From Armigeres subalbatus (lineage: Eukaryota > Arthropoda > Insecta > Diptera > Culicidae), in assembly GCF_024139115.2 (NCBI RefSeq), contig NW_026942428.1, positions 281,923 through 345,922 on the forward strand: a DNA stretch of 64,000 bases, written 5' to 3'. A program made the translations under genes and the position numbers. The notes beneath the pieces were generated by a model, which saw nothing but the letters and a program-made list of their open reading frames with translations, made no database searches and had not been told where the DNA came from. Shown here one piece after another: positions 45,653-56,933 of this stretch; the first letter of the stretch is position 1, and each line of letters starts with the position of its first letter.

Positions 45653-45843
45653 ATTGTCGGCGTAGCACCAAGACTAGGACTTCCGAATCGAACTTTTCTT
45701 TGGAAGTTTTATCTGCCAAACTAATTAGCGCATCTTTAGGCGAATCTAGCGCACTACTTCCGAAGTAGGGAAAGTTGCCTGTATCTCGTGAAAAAATCAA
45801 CTTAGATATAAAAAGCGTTCTAACTTTGTTCCGGGTAGACAAT
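45653..45843. mobile_element. Diverged MITE-like repeat, ATTGTC termini, copy 2
   Basis: ATTGTCGGCGTAGCACCAA start and GGGTAGACAAT end, relative of 7927-8140. Confidence 0.5.
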
Positions 45844-45849
45844 ATAAGG

Positions 45850-46075
45850 GGAAGGCTCGGATACAGGATGCAAAATGAAAATTTCAAAATTAAAGGACCG
45901 TCACGAAATCATGAAAGATTTCAAACGTTTAATAGCGCCTTTATCTTTCGATGAATTTTTAGGATTTATATATCAATCAATTGAATTCGCAAACTTTACA
46001 CCAATTTGTCAATTGTATTAACACTATTGATTATCAACGTAAAACTATTAAAATTTTTAATTCTTTCACGTCCAT
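45850..46075 (-). repeat. Inverted, diverged unit of the 0.5-kb tandem repeat
   Basis: Read on the minus strand: GATTTCGTGACGGTCC, then CCTGTATCCGAGCCTTCCCC, matching 41.7-43.0 kb. Confidence 0.65.
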
Positions 46076-46104
46076 TTACGTCATTTATTACCAGACTATG
46101 TCCG

Positions 46105-46365
46105 GAGTGGCATGTGCAGTACACAAAAGTCTTCTCCATTCAGCCAAGGGTCCATGGCTGCTTCCCACCACGTAATCTGCGCAGGGTCCGCAAAACGTCC
46201 TCCACCTGAACGAACCACCTTTCCCGTTGTGCACCTCGCTTTCTTGTTCCCGTCGGATCGTTGTCAAGAGCCATTTTCACCGGATTACTGTCCGGCATTC
46301 TGGCTACGTGCCCGGCCCATCGCAATCTTCCGATTTTCGCGGTGTGAACGATGGATGGTCTCTCC
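46105..46365 (-). pseudogene. RTE family-1 3' fragment fused to RTE copy C
   Basis: On the minus strand it encodes EPSIVHTAKIGRLRWAGHV-like sequence and DPTGTRKRGAQ, nearly the same as the end of RTE copy B (30540-30800) and distinct from the sequence just upstream of it, which is family 2. The join lies within CCATCC at about 46361. A TAATAAATGA tail follows at the 3' end. Confidence 0.75.
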
Positions 46366-47086
46366 ATCCTCGGATACGCCCCACGCTCGCCAAGTCGTTT
46401 TGCACCTGGTCTGCCCATCTCGCTCGCTACGCTCCACGCCGTCTCGTACCTGCCGGATCGAAAGCGAACATCATCTTTGCATGGTTGCTGTCCGGCATTC
46501 TTGCAACATGTCCTGCCCATCGTATCCTTCCGGCTTTAGCTACCTTCTGGATACTGGGTTCGCCGTAGAGTTGGGCGAGCTCATGGTTCATTCTTCGCCG
46601 CCACACACCGTCTTCTTGCACACCGCCAAAGATGGTCCTAAGCACCCGTCTCTCGAATACTCCGAGTGCTTGCAAGTCCTCCTCGAGCATTGTCCATGTT
46701 TCATGTCCATAGAGGATTACTGGTCTTATCAGCGTCTTGTACATGACGTAGTAGGCCCGACTTCCACAGATGATGCGCCTTCGTATTTCACGACTAACGT
46801 TGTTGTCAGCCGTTAGCAAGGATCCGAGGTAGACGAATTCCTCGACCACCTCGAAGGTATCCCCGTCTATCGTAACACTGCTTCCCAGGCGGACCCTGTC
46901 GCGCTCTGTTCCGCCCACAAGCATGTACTTTGTCTTTGAGGCATTCACCACCAGTCCAACTTTTGTTGCTTCACGTTTCAGGCAGGTGTACAGTTCTGCC
47001 ACCTTTGCAAATGTTCGGCCGACAATGTCCATGTCATCCGCGAAGCAAATAAATTGACTGGATCTGTTGAAAATCGTACCCGGCAT
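46366..47086 (-). pseudogene. RTE copy C, reverse transcriptase C-terminal part
   Basis: Contains FICFADDMDIVGR (catalytic Asp pair, about 47030-47060), VNASKTKYMLVGGTE, FVYLGSLLTAD, YKTLIRPVILYGHETW and AGHVARMPDSN. Between this frame and the upstream one the palm segment carrying DFKAAYD and LRQGDGLS is deleted. Confidence 0.85.
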
Positions 47087-47154
47087 TTTTGAAGGATTTG
47101 CCGTACAGTAAAGATCTGGTCCGTTGTCGAGCGGCCGTCAACGAAGCCGGCTTG

Positions 47155-47826
47155 TTAACTTCCCACGTACTCGTTCACTAATGGTGACAGACGACGGAAG
47201 ATGATCTGGGATATCACTTTGTAGGCGGCATTAAGGATGGTGATCGCTCGAAAGTTCTCACACTCCAGTTTGTCGCCTTTCTTGTAGATGGAGCATATAA
47301 CCCTTTCCTTCCACTCCTCCGGTAGCTGTTCGGTTTCCCAGATTCTGACTATCAGTTTGTGCAGGCAAGTGGCCAGCTTTTCCGGGCCCATCTTGATGAG
47401 CTCAGCTCCGATACCATTCTTACCAGCTGCTTTATTGGTCTTTAGCTGTCGAGTGGCATCCTTAACTTCCCTCAAGGTGGGGGATGGTTGGCTTCCATCG
47501 TCCGCTGAACTGACGTAGTCATCTCCTCCGCTGCCTTGACTTTCACTGCCTGTACTCTCAGCGCCATTCAGATGTTCCCCGTAGTGCTGCTTCCATCTTT
47601 CGATCACCACACGTTCGTCCGTCAAGATGCTCCCATCCTTATCCCGGCACATTTCGGCTCGCGGCACGAAGCCTTTCCGGGATGCGTTGAGCTTCTGATA
47701 GAACTTGCGTGTATCTTGAGAACGGCACAGCTGTTCCATCTCCTCGCACTCCGCCTCTTCCAGGCGACGTTTCTTCTCCTGAAAAAGGCGGGTCTGCTGT
47801 CTCCGCTTCCGTCTATAACGTTCCAC
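47155..47826 (-). pseudogene. RTE copy C, linker and reverse transcriptase N-terminal part
   Basis: A 223-residue frame with FYQKLNASRKGFVPRAEMC, the TNKAAGKNGIGAELIK substrate-binding region, LPEEWKERVICSIYKKGDK and NFRAITILNAAYKV. A stop after NEYVGS interrupts QAGFVDGRSTTDQIF, which continues in the same phase, so one point change made the stop. Runs up to the Transib-like insertion. Confidence 0.85.
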
Positions 47827-47861
47827 GTTCTGCCGGGTACCTTGCTGCAGCGCGACCGCCC

Positions 47862-50558
47862 CACAATGGTCGGAACCCGTGATTTGATGAACTTAATTGT
47901 TTTGTGCCCAAACGACTGATGTGATCTAAAAAGTGTCTTCAGAGAAAAAATCACAAAAATATTGCCCATATTCGAGTGGATTTTATTTTTCAGTAGTATC
48001 TACTATTGAAAAAGTTGAAAATCTAACTTTTTTCACGAACGAGATAAAAAAAAGTTTCTTCGGCAAAGTTGTAGATCTAGTAAAAATATGTCATTTTGCT
48101 ATAAAACATTTTTCCTACGATAAATACTTTTGGAGATATGAGCGTTTTTATGGAAACTCCTTAAATTTAGAATTGTTGGTATAACTTTTTTCTAAACAAA
48201 ACTCAGATTTAAGATGTTCTACAAAAATGTGAGCACTAAAAACTACGCGTTTTGATAAATATAAAACTTTGCTACGACAACTATATCAAAGTTATGAAAC
48301 TTTTAAGGTCAATTTCACACTGATTTCAATTGCGTATAGGGGAGAAGGTGGCAAACCGAATCACAATGTCAAGTACTCTTCTGAAAGTTCAGACTTCATA
48401 CTATAAAGTAGTGAAAGTTTCGTGAGTGCCAATTCATAAACGAAGAATTGGCGTAATTCAAAAGTATGGAGTTTTCTTTAGAAAAATACACTATTTTTCA
48501 ATAAGATGCGTATAAGGGAGAGGGTGGCACACCGGGACACAATGTCAGGCACATTTTAGAAAGATTTTACTTTATGGTTTGAAGGTGGGATGGTTTAGTG
48601 AGTGCCAATGTACACACAAACCACTAGGGTCGGCTTCGACAGTACCTGAGAGAAGCTCTCGAAACGCATAAAATTAAACAAATACTGTCGTCAGACAACA
48701 ATTAAATTTAAAATAAGAAAATAACAATCAAAGTGTGCGCCACCTGAAAGGCCAAATTTTTTTCTGCGTTGTTATGTTGCCTTAGAGAATTGGCTTGGAC
48801 TGTCAGCTAGATCTCGGCTCAGCTTGACACGCACATTTTTTAAACCTTTTCTCCCCCACAGGACATTATTATACTCTTCTCCGTAATTTTATATGCATAT
48901 ATGGAAGCAGGGCCAGATTTAGAAGGGGGCCGGAGGGGGGGGGGGGGGCATGGACCCGAGCCCCCACAAATATTATGTATCAAAACTAACTTTTTTTGTA
49001 CATTTTGGCACAAGCTGTCGGCCCCGGGGCCCCCTTCCGGCTAAATCCGGCCCTGGAAGATGGGATGTTGTTGATCTCCCATTCCAGGCATTGACTAAAA
49101 AATCAATGATATCAATATTATTTTCCCAAGAAAGTTGAAGCGCCATCTGTCTTCCAATGGACAATTTAATAAATGTGGCTTAAAAATATATAAATATTTA
49201 ACATAATTATTAACTTAATTAGCACCCACGAAATAACTATCACTACTGCAGCACTGCAGCACAAGCTATCACATAACTATTCGACAATGTTTGCCATCTC
49301 TCTCCCTGTCTTCTTCTGTGACATCCGCCACTACACATAACTACTTATTCAATGTTTATTAAGTAATTTCATATTTACCAATTTCCAGGATTCTATACCA
49401 ACCTACTATTTATGCATTTGTATATCCAAGAAACTAGCTTAATAGTACTCTTATGCCATGAGAAAATTTATTTGACCAGACCGACAAATGAACCCAGCCA
49501 TATCGACATTGCAGTCAAACATCTAACCGCTATAGGTCGAGAAAGGTCATAACTTCTTCGATATACGCATATACGCATATACGCATATGAAATTAACGAA
49601 GTAGATGTGCTTGTGCTCGGTCTCAAATGAGCCGAGAATTGTCGATTTCGACACAACTCACGTAAAACGACAGTGTGTTTCAGATGGGAGGTATCGACAA
49701 TTGTCACTTCATTCGAAACGCTTCACCTCATACGAGACGCAGAATAAGCACAAGTTGTCAAAGGTGAGACACTGTTATTACAATTCTAGTTTTTTATGTG
49801 TAAATAGGCACTCACCAAACCTTCACACCTATAAACTATAGAATGAAAACTTTCTAAAATGTGCCTAATATTGTGTCCCAATGTGCCACCCTCTCCCCTA
49901 TACGCATCTTATTGAAAAATAGTGTATTTTTCTAAAGAAAACTCCATACTTTTGAATTACGCCAATTCTTCGTTTATGAAATGGCACTCAGGAAACTTTC
50001 ACTACTTTATAGTATAAAGTCTGAACTTTCAGAAGAGTACTTGACATTGTGATTCGGTTTGCCACCTTCTCCCCTATACGCAATTGAAATCAGTGTAAAA
50101 TTGACTTTAAAAGCTTCATAACTTTTGATATAGTTGTCGTAGCAAAGTTTTATATTTATCAAAACGCGTAGTTTTTTAGTGCTCACATTTTTGTAGAACA
50201 TCACAAATCTGAGTTTTGTTTAGAAAAAAAGTTATACTAAAAATTCTAAATTTAAGGGAGTTTCTATAAAAAACGCTCATATCTCCAAAAATATTCATCG
50301 TAGGAAAAAAGTTTTTATAGCAAAATGTCATATTTTTGCTAGATCTACAACTTTGCCGAAGAAACTTTTTTTTATCACGTTCGTGAAAAAAGTTAGATTT
50401 TCAACTTTTTCAATAGTAGGTACTATTGAAAAATAAAATCCACTCGAATATGGGCAATATTTTTGTGATTTTTTTCTCTGAAGACACTATTTAGATCACA
50501 TCAGCCGTTTGGGCACAAAACAATTAAGTTCATCAAATCACGGGCTCCGACCATTGTG
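47862..50558. mobile_element. Transib-like non-autonomous element, 2697 bp, 710-bp inverted repeats
   Basis: Termini CACAATGGTCGG, 5-bp GC-rich duplication CGCCC at 47857-47861 and 50559-50563. The related sequence at 51670-51685 (GTGGGCGGTCGC) is the uninterrupted target. CACWATG termini with 5-bp GC-rich duplications define Transib, the DDE superfamily that gave rise to RAG1. Inverted repeats run about 47862-48570 and 49850-50558. The 1.28-kb middle has no transposase and holds a hAT-like MITE at 48908-49055. Confidence 0.85.
48908..49055. mobile_element. hAT-like MITE, 148 bp, CAGGGCCRGATTTAG termini
   Basis: 15-bp inverted termini with one mismatch, with a G-run of about 13 after the left terminus and GGCCCCGGGGCC near the right. 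CAGGGCCGGATTTA ends are typical of insect hAT MITEs. GGAAG occurs on both sides but a full 8-bp duplication is not clear. Confidence 0.75.
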
Positions 50559-50563
50559 CGCCC

Positions 50564-51590
50564 GCGCTGCGTCCTTCTCCTCCAGAATCTGTCTGCACTC
50601 TTCGTCGAACCAATCGTTCCGTCGACTTCGTCCCATATACCCGACCTTGTTCTCCGCTGCGTCGTTAATGGCTGCTTTGACTGTATTCCAGCAGTCCTCA
50701 AGAGGGGCCCCATCGAGCTCACCCTCTTCCGGCAACGCTGCCTCGAGATGCTGCGCGTATGCAGTGGCGACATCAGGTTGCTTCAGTCGCTCTAGGTCGT
50801 ACCGTGGCGGTCGTCGGTACCGAACATTGTTGATGACGGATAGTTTTGGGCGCAGTTTAACCATCACCAGATAGTGGTCAGAGTCGATGTTAGCGCCACG
50901 ATATGTTCTGACGTCGATAATGTCGGAGAAGTGCTGTCCATCAATCAGAACGTGGTCGATTTGTGATTCTGTCTGCAGTGGTGATCTCCAGGTGTACCGA
51001 TACGGGAGGCTGTGTTGGAAGTAGGTGCTGCGAATGGCCATATTCTTAAAGGCGGCGAAATCAATTAGTCGTAGGCCGTTTTCGTTCGTCAGCCGGTGAG
51101 CGCTGAACTTTCCAATAGTCGGTCTAAACTCCTCCTCTTGGCCAACCTGAGCGTTCAAATCTCCTATGATGATTTTGACGTCGTGGCTTGGGCAGCTGTC
51201 GTACTCACGTTCCAGCTGCGCGTAGAATGCGTCCTTATCATCATCAGTGCTTCCGGAGTGTGGGCTATGGACGTTGATTATGCTGAAGTTGAAGAACCGG
51301 CCTTTGATCCTCAACCTGCACATTCTTTCATTGATCGGCCACCACCCGATCACGCGCCTTTGCATATCGCCCATCACTATGAAAGCTGTTCCCAGCTCGT
51401 GTGCGTGGTATGATTACCTCTAAACGTTCGCACCATTGATCCCTTCCAACAAACCTCCTGCAGCGCTACGATGCCGAATCCACGGTCCTTGAGCACATCG
51501 GCGAGTATGCGTGTGCTCCCGATGAAGTTGAGAGATTTGCAGTTCCTGTCTGAACCTTATAGACTCGAAAACTACTAAACCGAGTGGCGT
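50564..51590 (-). pseudogene. RTE copy C, endonuclease
   Basis: Frame 50538-51377 carries FFNFSIINVHSPHSG, IIIGDLNAQVGQ (catalytic Asp and Asn intact) and SDHYLVMV (catalytic His). The N-terminal part, with DRNCKSLNFIGS and GIVALQEVCW, lies in another phase at about 51420-51560. The active-site residues I can see are kept, so this copy died through frameshift, truncation and insertion. Confidence 0.85.
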
Positions 51591-51646
51591 GAGAATTTGT
51601 ATACAGAGGTTTTTGGGGTCGGGGAAGGTTCTTAAGATGGATTCTG
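51591..51646. other. Head-to-head junction of two RTE copies
   Basis: Fifty-odd bases between the truncated 5' end of copy C (minus strand) and the internal start of copy D (plus strand). The source of this spacer is not clear. Confidence 0.5.
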
Positions 51647-52075
51647 GAGGAAAAGGATGCAGCGTGGGCGGTCGCGCTGCAGCACGTGGAAAGTTATAGA
51701 CGGAAGCGGAGACGGCAGACCCGCCTTTTTCAGGAGAAGAAACGCCGCTTGGAAGAAGCGGAATGCGAAGAGATGGAACAGCTACGGAGATGGAACTACA
51801 GGTGAGGGCCAAACCCTCAAACAGTATTTGTGCAACGAACAAGGTGATGTAATTTCGTGCCTCTTGTTCAACATTGCGCTAGAAGGTGTCATGCTGGGTG
51901 TAACAGCCGGGGTACGATTTTCAACAGATCCAGTAAATTTATTTGTTTCACAAAAGTGGCAGAACTGTACACCCGCCTGAAACGTGAAGCAACCAAAGTT
52001 GGAGTGGCGGTGAATGCATCGAAGACAAAGTACATGCTAGTGGGCGGAACCGAGCGCGACAAGGTCTGACAAGAC
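51647..52075 (+). pseudogene. RTE copy D, first segment: linker and damaged reverse transcriptase
   Basis: Starts in the linker (GGAGGAAAAGGATGCAGCG, the uninterrupted target of the Transib-like element) and encodes RLFQEKKRRLEEAECEEMEQL. A large deletion follows, then VISCLLFNIALEG and, after another deletion that removes the catalytic ADD residues (FICF joined to TKVAELYTRL), VNASKTKYMLVGGTERD. It stops at element W. Confidence 0.8.
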
Positions 52076-52537
52076 AAGACTGGCCCAGGAAACAAAAAGT
52101 TGTCTAATTCCACGGGGCACTAGACTGGCCCAAAATGCATGAAATCCTGAATTTTAAACCTTGCACCCTTAAATGACAGTTTGGGGGTCCCAGAAGCTCC
52201 CCTGAAAATTTCAGCTCATTCGGTCCAGTGGTTGGCGTGCGCAAATGGCTCAAAGTTTGTATGGGAAAAGTGATCCAAATGTATGATGAAAGGCAACCGT
52301 TTCAGTTTTTTGCTTCTAGGTGGCGCTGTAGTCGACGGATTCCTGTTGTGGACAAAATGTAGAACCTTTTTTATATAAGGAAGCGACTGGTGAAGACCGG
52401 ATGTAAATCCCTTTGAAATTGGCCAAGTTATAAGCATCCAAAGTCGAGGGTTTCGAGCGTGTCCCCCAGGGGTGTTTAAGGTCACTCCTGACGGAATCCA
52501 AGTTTCAAAGTGCTCGCGTTTTCGGGGGCACACCATT

Positions 52538-52642
52538 CGATACGGAAGCAACTAACAACTGTCATTTTTATTTTTTCACGCATGCTGCGACGCAGCAAAA
52601 CTAAATCAACAAAAATGACAGTTGTTCGTTGCTTCCGTATCG
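52538..52642. mobile_element. Palindromic mini-element, 105 bp, CGATACGGAAGC termini
   Basis: CGATACGGAAGCAACTAACA faces TGTTCGTTGCTTCCGTATCG, with AAAAATGACAGTTGT continuing the arms and GCATGCTGCGACGC in the loop. Confidence 0.8.
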
Positions 52643-55290
52643 CAATCTTGCGAATTTTTATCCGATTGGTAAATACTTTCCGTACTCTGTACAGTAGTGT
52701 AGCTAGAGAGGGAGGGGGTGAATGGGGGGGGGCTGGGGGGTTGGATCTTTTTTTTTTTAGTAGAAAAACACATCCGGAATATTGTTCGATGTTTAATCTC
52801 GCAATTTTCTGGCGTCGTTTTATCTTCGAGCTAACACGCTAAATAAATTTACTCAAAATTGACAAAAATTCTCAAAATTTGGTCAAGTTTGGTTTATGCT
52901 ATAATTTAGAGTTCAATTTCCGAAGCGTGAATGTAAATACACGAAATAAATTAAGTACTTCTTCCATTTATTTTGTTAGTTTGTTATTTATTTCAAATAA
53001 AAATATACAGCCATCCAGTTCCAACATTATTGATATGATCCCTCAAAATTACCTTATATTTGGTAGGATCGTTCCTTATAGAACAATATTGGACCCATTT
53101 TATTATTTCCCCTTTATGGTGACCAATTTCAATATAGGGTATTCAGAAAAATCGATCATTTCAGGAATTTTAAATTTTCATAAAATTGTAACTCCCAAAT
53201 CATTGGGCCTATTTGTTGTATTAACAAATCAAATAAAAGCTCTTTATTTATACAGGTATACCTCGATATAACGTAACTAATTTTTCACTCTTCAAATCGT
53301 TGTATCTCCAAAACCACTGGTTCTGCAAGAAAAATGTGCTTCTTGCTTTTGTGAAGTGATATTCGATCGTGCAAGTGGAATACATAAAATGGATTCAAAA
53401 TCTAAGGAAGAATTAAGTATGGAACTTGTTGTCCCAAATTGAAAGTTTTAAAGGTGTAAAGTTGCCTTCAAACGGTTATGTGCTTGGTCGGATGCGTTTT
53501 ATAATGAAAAATCAACACTTGAGTATAAAACCAGCTGCTAAAACTGTAGTAACTGAACTTCAATTTTTTTGGGAGATATATAGAATTCCTCTAATGCAAC
53601 ACTACAATGCTGTTGTTAAGCTCCTAAAATTATTTAACAAAATGCGAGCAATTATCAAAAAATCTTCTCACGCGGGAGATAAACAGAAAGAGCAAGAGTC
53701 TAATTTCATTAATAATTTGGATCGATTGTTTGACATTGCTCGACGAAATGCATTAAATTTGATTAAAAACGATAAGGATAAACAGTTCCTTATTCTGCAA
53801 AGGGAAGTTGGAAGGCCTGGATCTGCCTTTGCGAGAGTTAAAAAAGGCAAAATCGAAGAAGAACCAACAACGGAACCAGAGCCTTCCTTGGAATCTCAAT
53901 CAGCTACCAGCGTTTTTACTATTGATGGAGGAGGTAAGAATATAATCAAATAAGATGGTAACTTCTACTATATGTCAATATTTTTATGTCTTGCTTCCAG
54001 ATGAGAAACCCTCCACTAGTAGAGCGTTTTCCGAGCGAAGTAAATCAAAAATAATGACTCCTATACTAGCTGCCACCCTAGACCGTATTGGACTAAGCGA
54101 CCGAAATGCAATGTATGTTATTTCTGCGGTTTTAACAAGTGCTGGACTAAACTTAGGTAAGTTCTCCTTAACAGTACTTTTATTGTATTGTTCTTTCTTC
54201 CTGAGTTTAATTTTATTATATTGATAGTATCTTGTGACTAAAACAAAATCTTTATCAACTTTATCTATTTTTCAGACGATATATCAGAACATCGCGAAGA
54301 GATTGCTCAAAATATCCAAAACAATTTTGATCTAAATGGACCACTTGTTGTACAGCAATCGATAGGTATTTTTGTTATTTGAAATTTCTTTCCTACAATT
54401 TTAGATTACATTTGGTAATATTTGTTTTTTTTAAAGAAGCTATTTGTAACATATTTTTAACTTTTTTTTAAAAAGAATCTATCTGATTTTTTTTTCTTTT
54501 CAGGTACTGACAAAGTAGAAAGATTGCCAGTTTTGGTATCTTCTGGAGCAAATGTTCAGCTGCTTGGAGTCCCAAAATTGTCTTCTGGAACTGGTGAAAG
54601 ACAGGCAAACGAAGTTTGCAAATTGATGAATGCATGGGAACTAAGCGATCGCATCTGTGCAATGGGATTTGATACAACAGCAGCAAATGCAGGAATCAAA
54701 AAAGGCGCTTGTACCCCAATCGAGCACCGGATTGGCAGAGATCTTTTATGGCTGGCGTGTAGGCATCACATTGCCGAAGTTTTGATGATAGCAGCTTGGG
54801 AAAAACTATTTCCTTCAAAAGGCCCTAAAGGCCCTTTATAAAACTTAAATCGGCATGGCCTACTATGGATCAATCCTTTGATGAATCTACGATCGATAAG
54901 TTGACTTCTTGTACGCTTTCGGCTTTTGTTTCTCAAAATACGATGATTTTTTTTGAAATTTCTGGAATATCGGCAAATTTTCTCAAAGAAGATCCTAGTA
55001 TATGGGATGAATTGGAAGAATTTGTTGAAAGTAGAAATAAAATTAATTCATTTTTGGTAGTGAATTTTTCATAAGAATCTTGAACTAGTTTAATTCCTCT
55101 TTCAGCACAGAGGAGTTAAACTAGTTCAAGATTCTTGTGGAAAACTTGTGGAATATTTCATGAATTTTGTCTCCCCTTAAAAACTTCAGCTCGTTGGCTT
55201 AGTGGTAAGTCACTCCCTCCCTCTCTAGCTACACTACTGTACAGAGCACGGAAAGTATTTACCAATCGGATAAAAATTCACGGGATTGCG
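52641..55290 (+). mobile_element. DNA transposon V, 2650 bp, with a decayed transposase-like gene
   Basis: Inverted termini of about 85 bp (CGCAATCTTGCG at the left, CGGGATTGCG at the right, both continuing into AATTTTTATCCGATTGG and AGTGTAGCTAGAGAGGGAGG). It sits in the middle of complex W and may be its parent or a later insertion. The only long coding region is the spliced gene at 53389-55074. Confidence 0.75.
53389..55074 (+). pseudogene. Multi-exon transposase-like gene of transposon V
   Basis: Four exons join in one phase with GT-AG introns: exon 1 to 53933, exon 2 54001-54156, exon 3 54276-54365, exon 4 from 54504. Exon 1 is basic and helical (ELQFFWEIYRIP, NNLDRLFDIARRNAL). Exon 4 has LLGVPKLSSGTGERQANEV, CAMGFDTTAANAG and LLWLACRHHIAEVL. 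The FDTT-x-N word, then a hydrophobic-CRHHxxE segment, resembles a DDE-type transposase family I recall from aphids and cnidarians, whose name I cannot give with confidence. It is broken: the ATG at 53389 is out of phase with the main exon-1 frame (53426 on), and a shift near 54838 separates the last segment (54865-55074). Confidence 0.6.
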
Positions 55291-55559
55291 TGATAATCAT
55301 GCATTTAATATCGCACGGCACCAAATACGCCTGCATCATCTTCGCCGCAATGGTCGGTGGTACGTTGCTCTCATTTTAAACACCCCTGGGGGACACGCTC
55401 GACACCCTCGACTTTGGATGCTTATAACTTGGCCAATTCCAAAGGGATTTACATCCGGTCTTCACCAGTCGCTTCCTTATATAAAAAAGGTTCTACATTT
55501 TGTCCCCAACAGGAATCCGTCGACTACAGCACCACCTAGAAGCAAAAACTGAAATGGTT

Positions 55560-56190
55560 GCGAAATACCTGAAATACCCCCCAGGATTGTGTCTTTTGAT
55601 GAGAAAATCAATATCTGAAAATTTCAGCTCAATCGGTTGTTGCATAAGCTGGCGCATTTGATTTAAAGTTTCTATGGGGATTTCAGTCAAAATATATAGG
55701 AAAATACACCTCCGACACTCATTCGATCTGGAAATTGGTTCTGATTGCTCGATTGAGCTCAGAATTGCAAAATGGGCTGTTGGTATGTTACAGAACAATT
55801 CCACAGAACATTGTACGTTGATTAAATGAACTTTTATTTAGGTTTCGGCTGATTTATTAGGGGCTGTTTTGTGTACTTTTGAATTTTTTGATCGAATCCA
55901 GTCAGCTGAAAAGTATATAAAAGTTCATTTAATCATCGTGAAATATTTTGTGGAATTGTTCTGCAACATACCAACAGCCCATTTTGCAATTCTGAGCTCA
56001 GTCGAGCAATCAGAACCAATTTCCAGATCGAATAAGTGACGGAAGTGTATTTTCCTATATATTTTGACTGAAATCTCTTTACAAACTTCAAATCAGATGC
56101 GCCAACTTATGCAACAACCGATTGAGCTGAAATTTTAAGAGATTGATTTTCTCACCAAAAGACACAATCCTGGGAGGTGCCCCGTGGAAT
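55560..56190. repeat. Large palindrome with arms of about 300 bp
   Basis: Sequences around 55590-55800 (GAGAAAATCAATATCTGAAA, CATACCAACAGCCCATTTTG complement) recur inverted at 55950-56160. The turn is near 55870. Confidence 0.8.
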
Positions 56191-56235
56191 TCGACAATAT
56201 TTTTTTCTCCCCATACTAAGCTGGGCCAGTCTAAT

Positions 56236-56674
56236 GGGGATACCTTCGAGGTGGTCGAGGAATTCGTCCACCTTGGATTCTTGCTAACGGCTGATAACAA
56301 TGTTAGTCGTGAAATATGAAGGCGCATCATCTGTGGAAGTCGGGCCTACTACGGGCTCCAGAAGAAACTGCGGTAAAAAAAGATTCGCCACCGCACCAAA
56401 TGTGTCATGTACAAGAAACATGGACAATGCTCGAGGAGGACTTTCAAGCATTCGTAGTATTCGAGAAACAGGTGCTTAGGAATAGGACCATCTTTGGCGG
56501 CGTGCAAGTAGACGGTGTGTGGCGGCGAAGAATGAACCACGAGCTCGCCCAGCTCTACGGCGAACCCAGTATCCAGAAAGTAGCTAAAGTCGGAAGGGTA
56601 CGATAGGCAGGACATGTTGCAAGAATGCCGGATAGCAATCCTGCAAAGATGGTGTTCGCTTCCGATCCGGCAGG
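56236..56674 (+). pseudogene. RTE copy D, second segment
   Basis: Encodes GDTFEVVEEFVHLGFLLTAD, YGLQKKLR, TMLEEDFQAFVVFEKQVL and WRRRMNHELAQLYGEPSIQ, with two stops and several shifts. It is cut at DPAG by the LINE beginning at 56675. Confidence 0.8.
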
Positions 56675-56933
56675 ACAGAAGAAGTGTAAATTACGGTCCT
56701 AGATCAAACTAAAAATTATAGAGTGAAATAGTTTGTAGCGCGAAGTGAAAAATACATCGTATGACGGGTAATAAAATTCCCTATTGAATGCTACATAGTG
56801 CATCGAAAAAGACTAAAAATTAGATAAAATATTCTAGTTTTTATTCGAATGTGATACACAACTTTCAGTGAGGTGAAAAAAACAAAGCAGCCTACCGTCG
56901 TAGGCAAACAATAACGACATCTAATCAGCGAAG

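Larger units (their letters stand above)
46105..51590 (-). mobile_element. RTE-clade retrotransposon copy C (family 2), split by a Transib-like element
   Basis: Minus-strand order: endonuclease (51590-50564), insertion (50558-47862), linker and reverse transcriptase (47856-46366), foreign 3' end (46365-46105). The family differs from copies A/B at many residues but shares all motifs. The 5' leader is absent, so the copy is probably 5' truncated near 51590, where it meets copy D head to head. Confidence 0.85.
52077..56235. mobile_element. Inverted-repeat complex W inserted in RTE copy D
   Basis: Ends GACTGGCCCAG and CTGGGCCAGTC, followed inwards by AATTCCACGGGGCAC on both sides. Further in, 52250-52470 and 55370-55555 are inverted copies (CTTCACCAGTCGCTTCC, CACCCCTGGGGGACAC). 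The right side is longer because it contains its own palindrome (55560-56190). RTE copy D resumes at 56236, with a small loss of RTE sequence and no clean target duplication. Confidence 0.7.

Noticed and set aside
50509..50874. Antisense frames over RTE segments (for example 50509-50874, 46112-46816, 30368-30829)
   Set aside because: They are shadows of the RTE coding strand, which shows the conserved motifs.
53955..54224. Separate 89-residue gene
   Set aside because: Its front and back read through the introns; only 54001-54156 fits as exon 2 of the transposase-like gene.
55190..55210. Second SINE head (TGGCTTAGTGG resembles box A)
   Set aside because: No box B follows and the region is the terminal repeat of element V.
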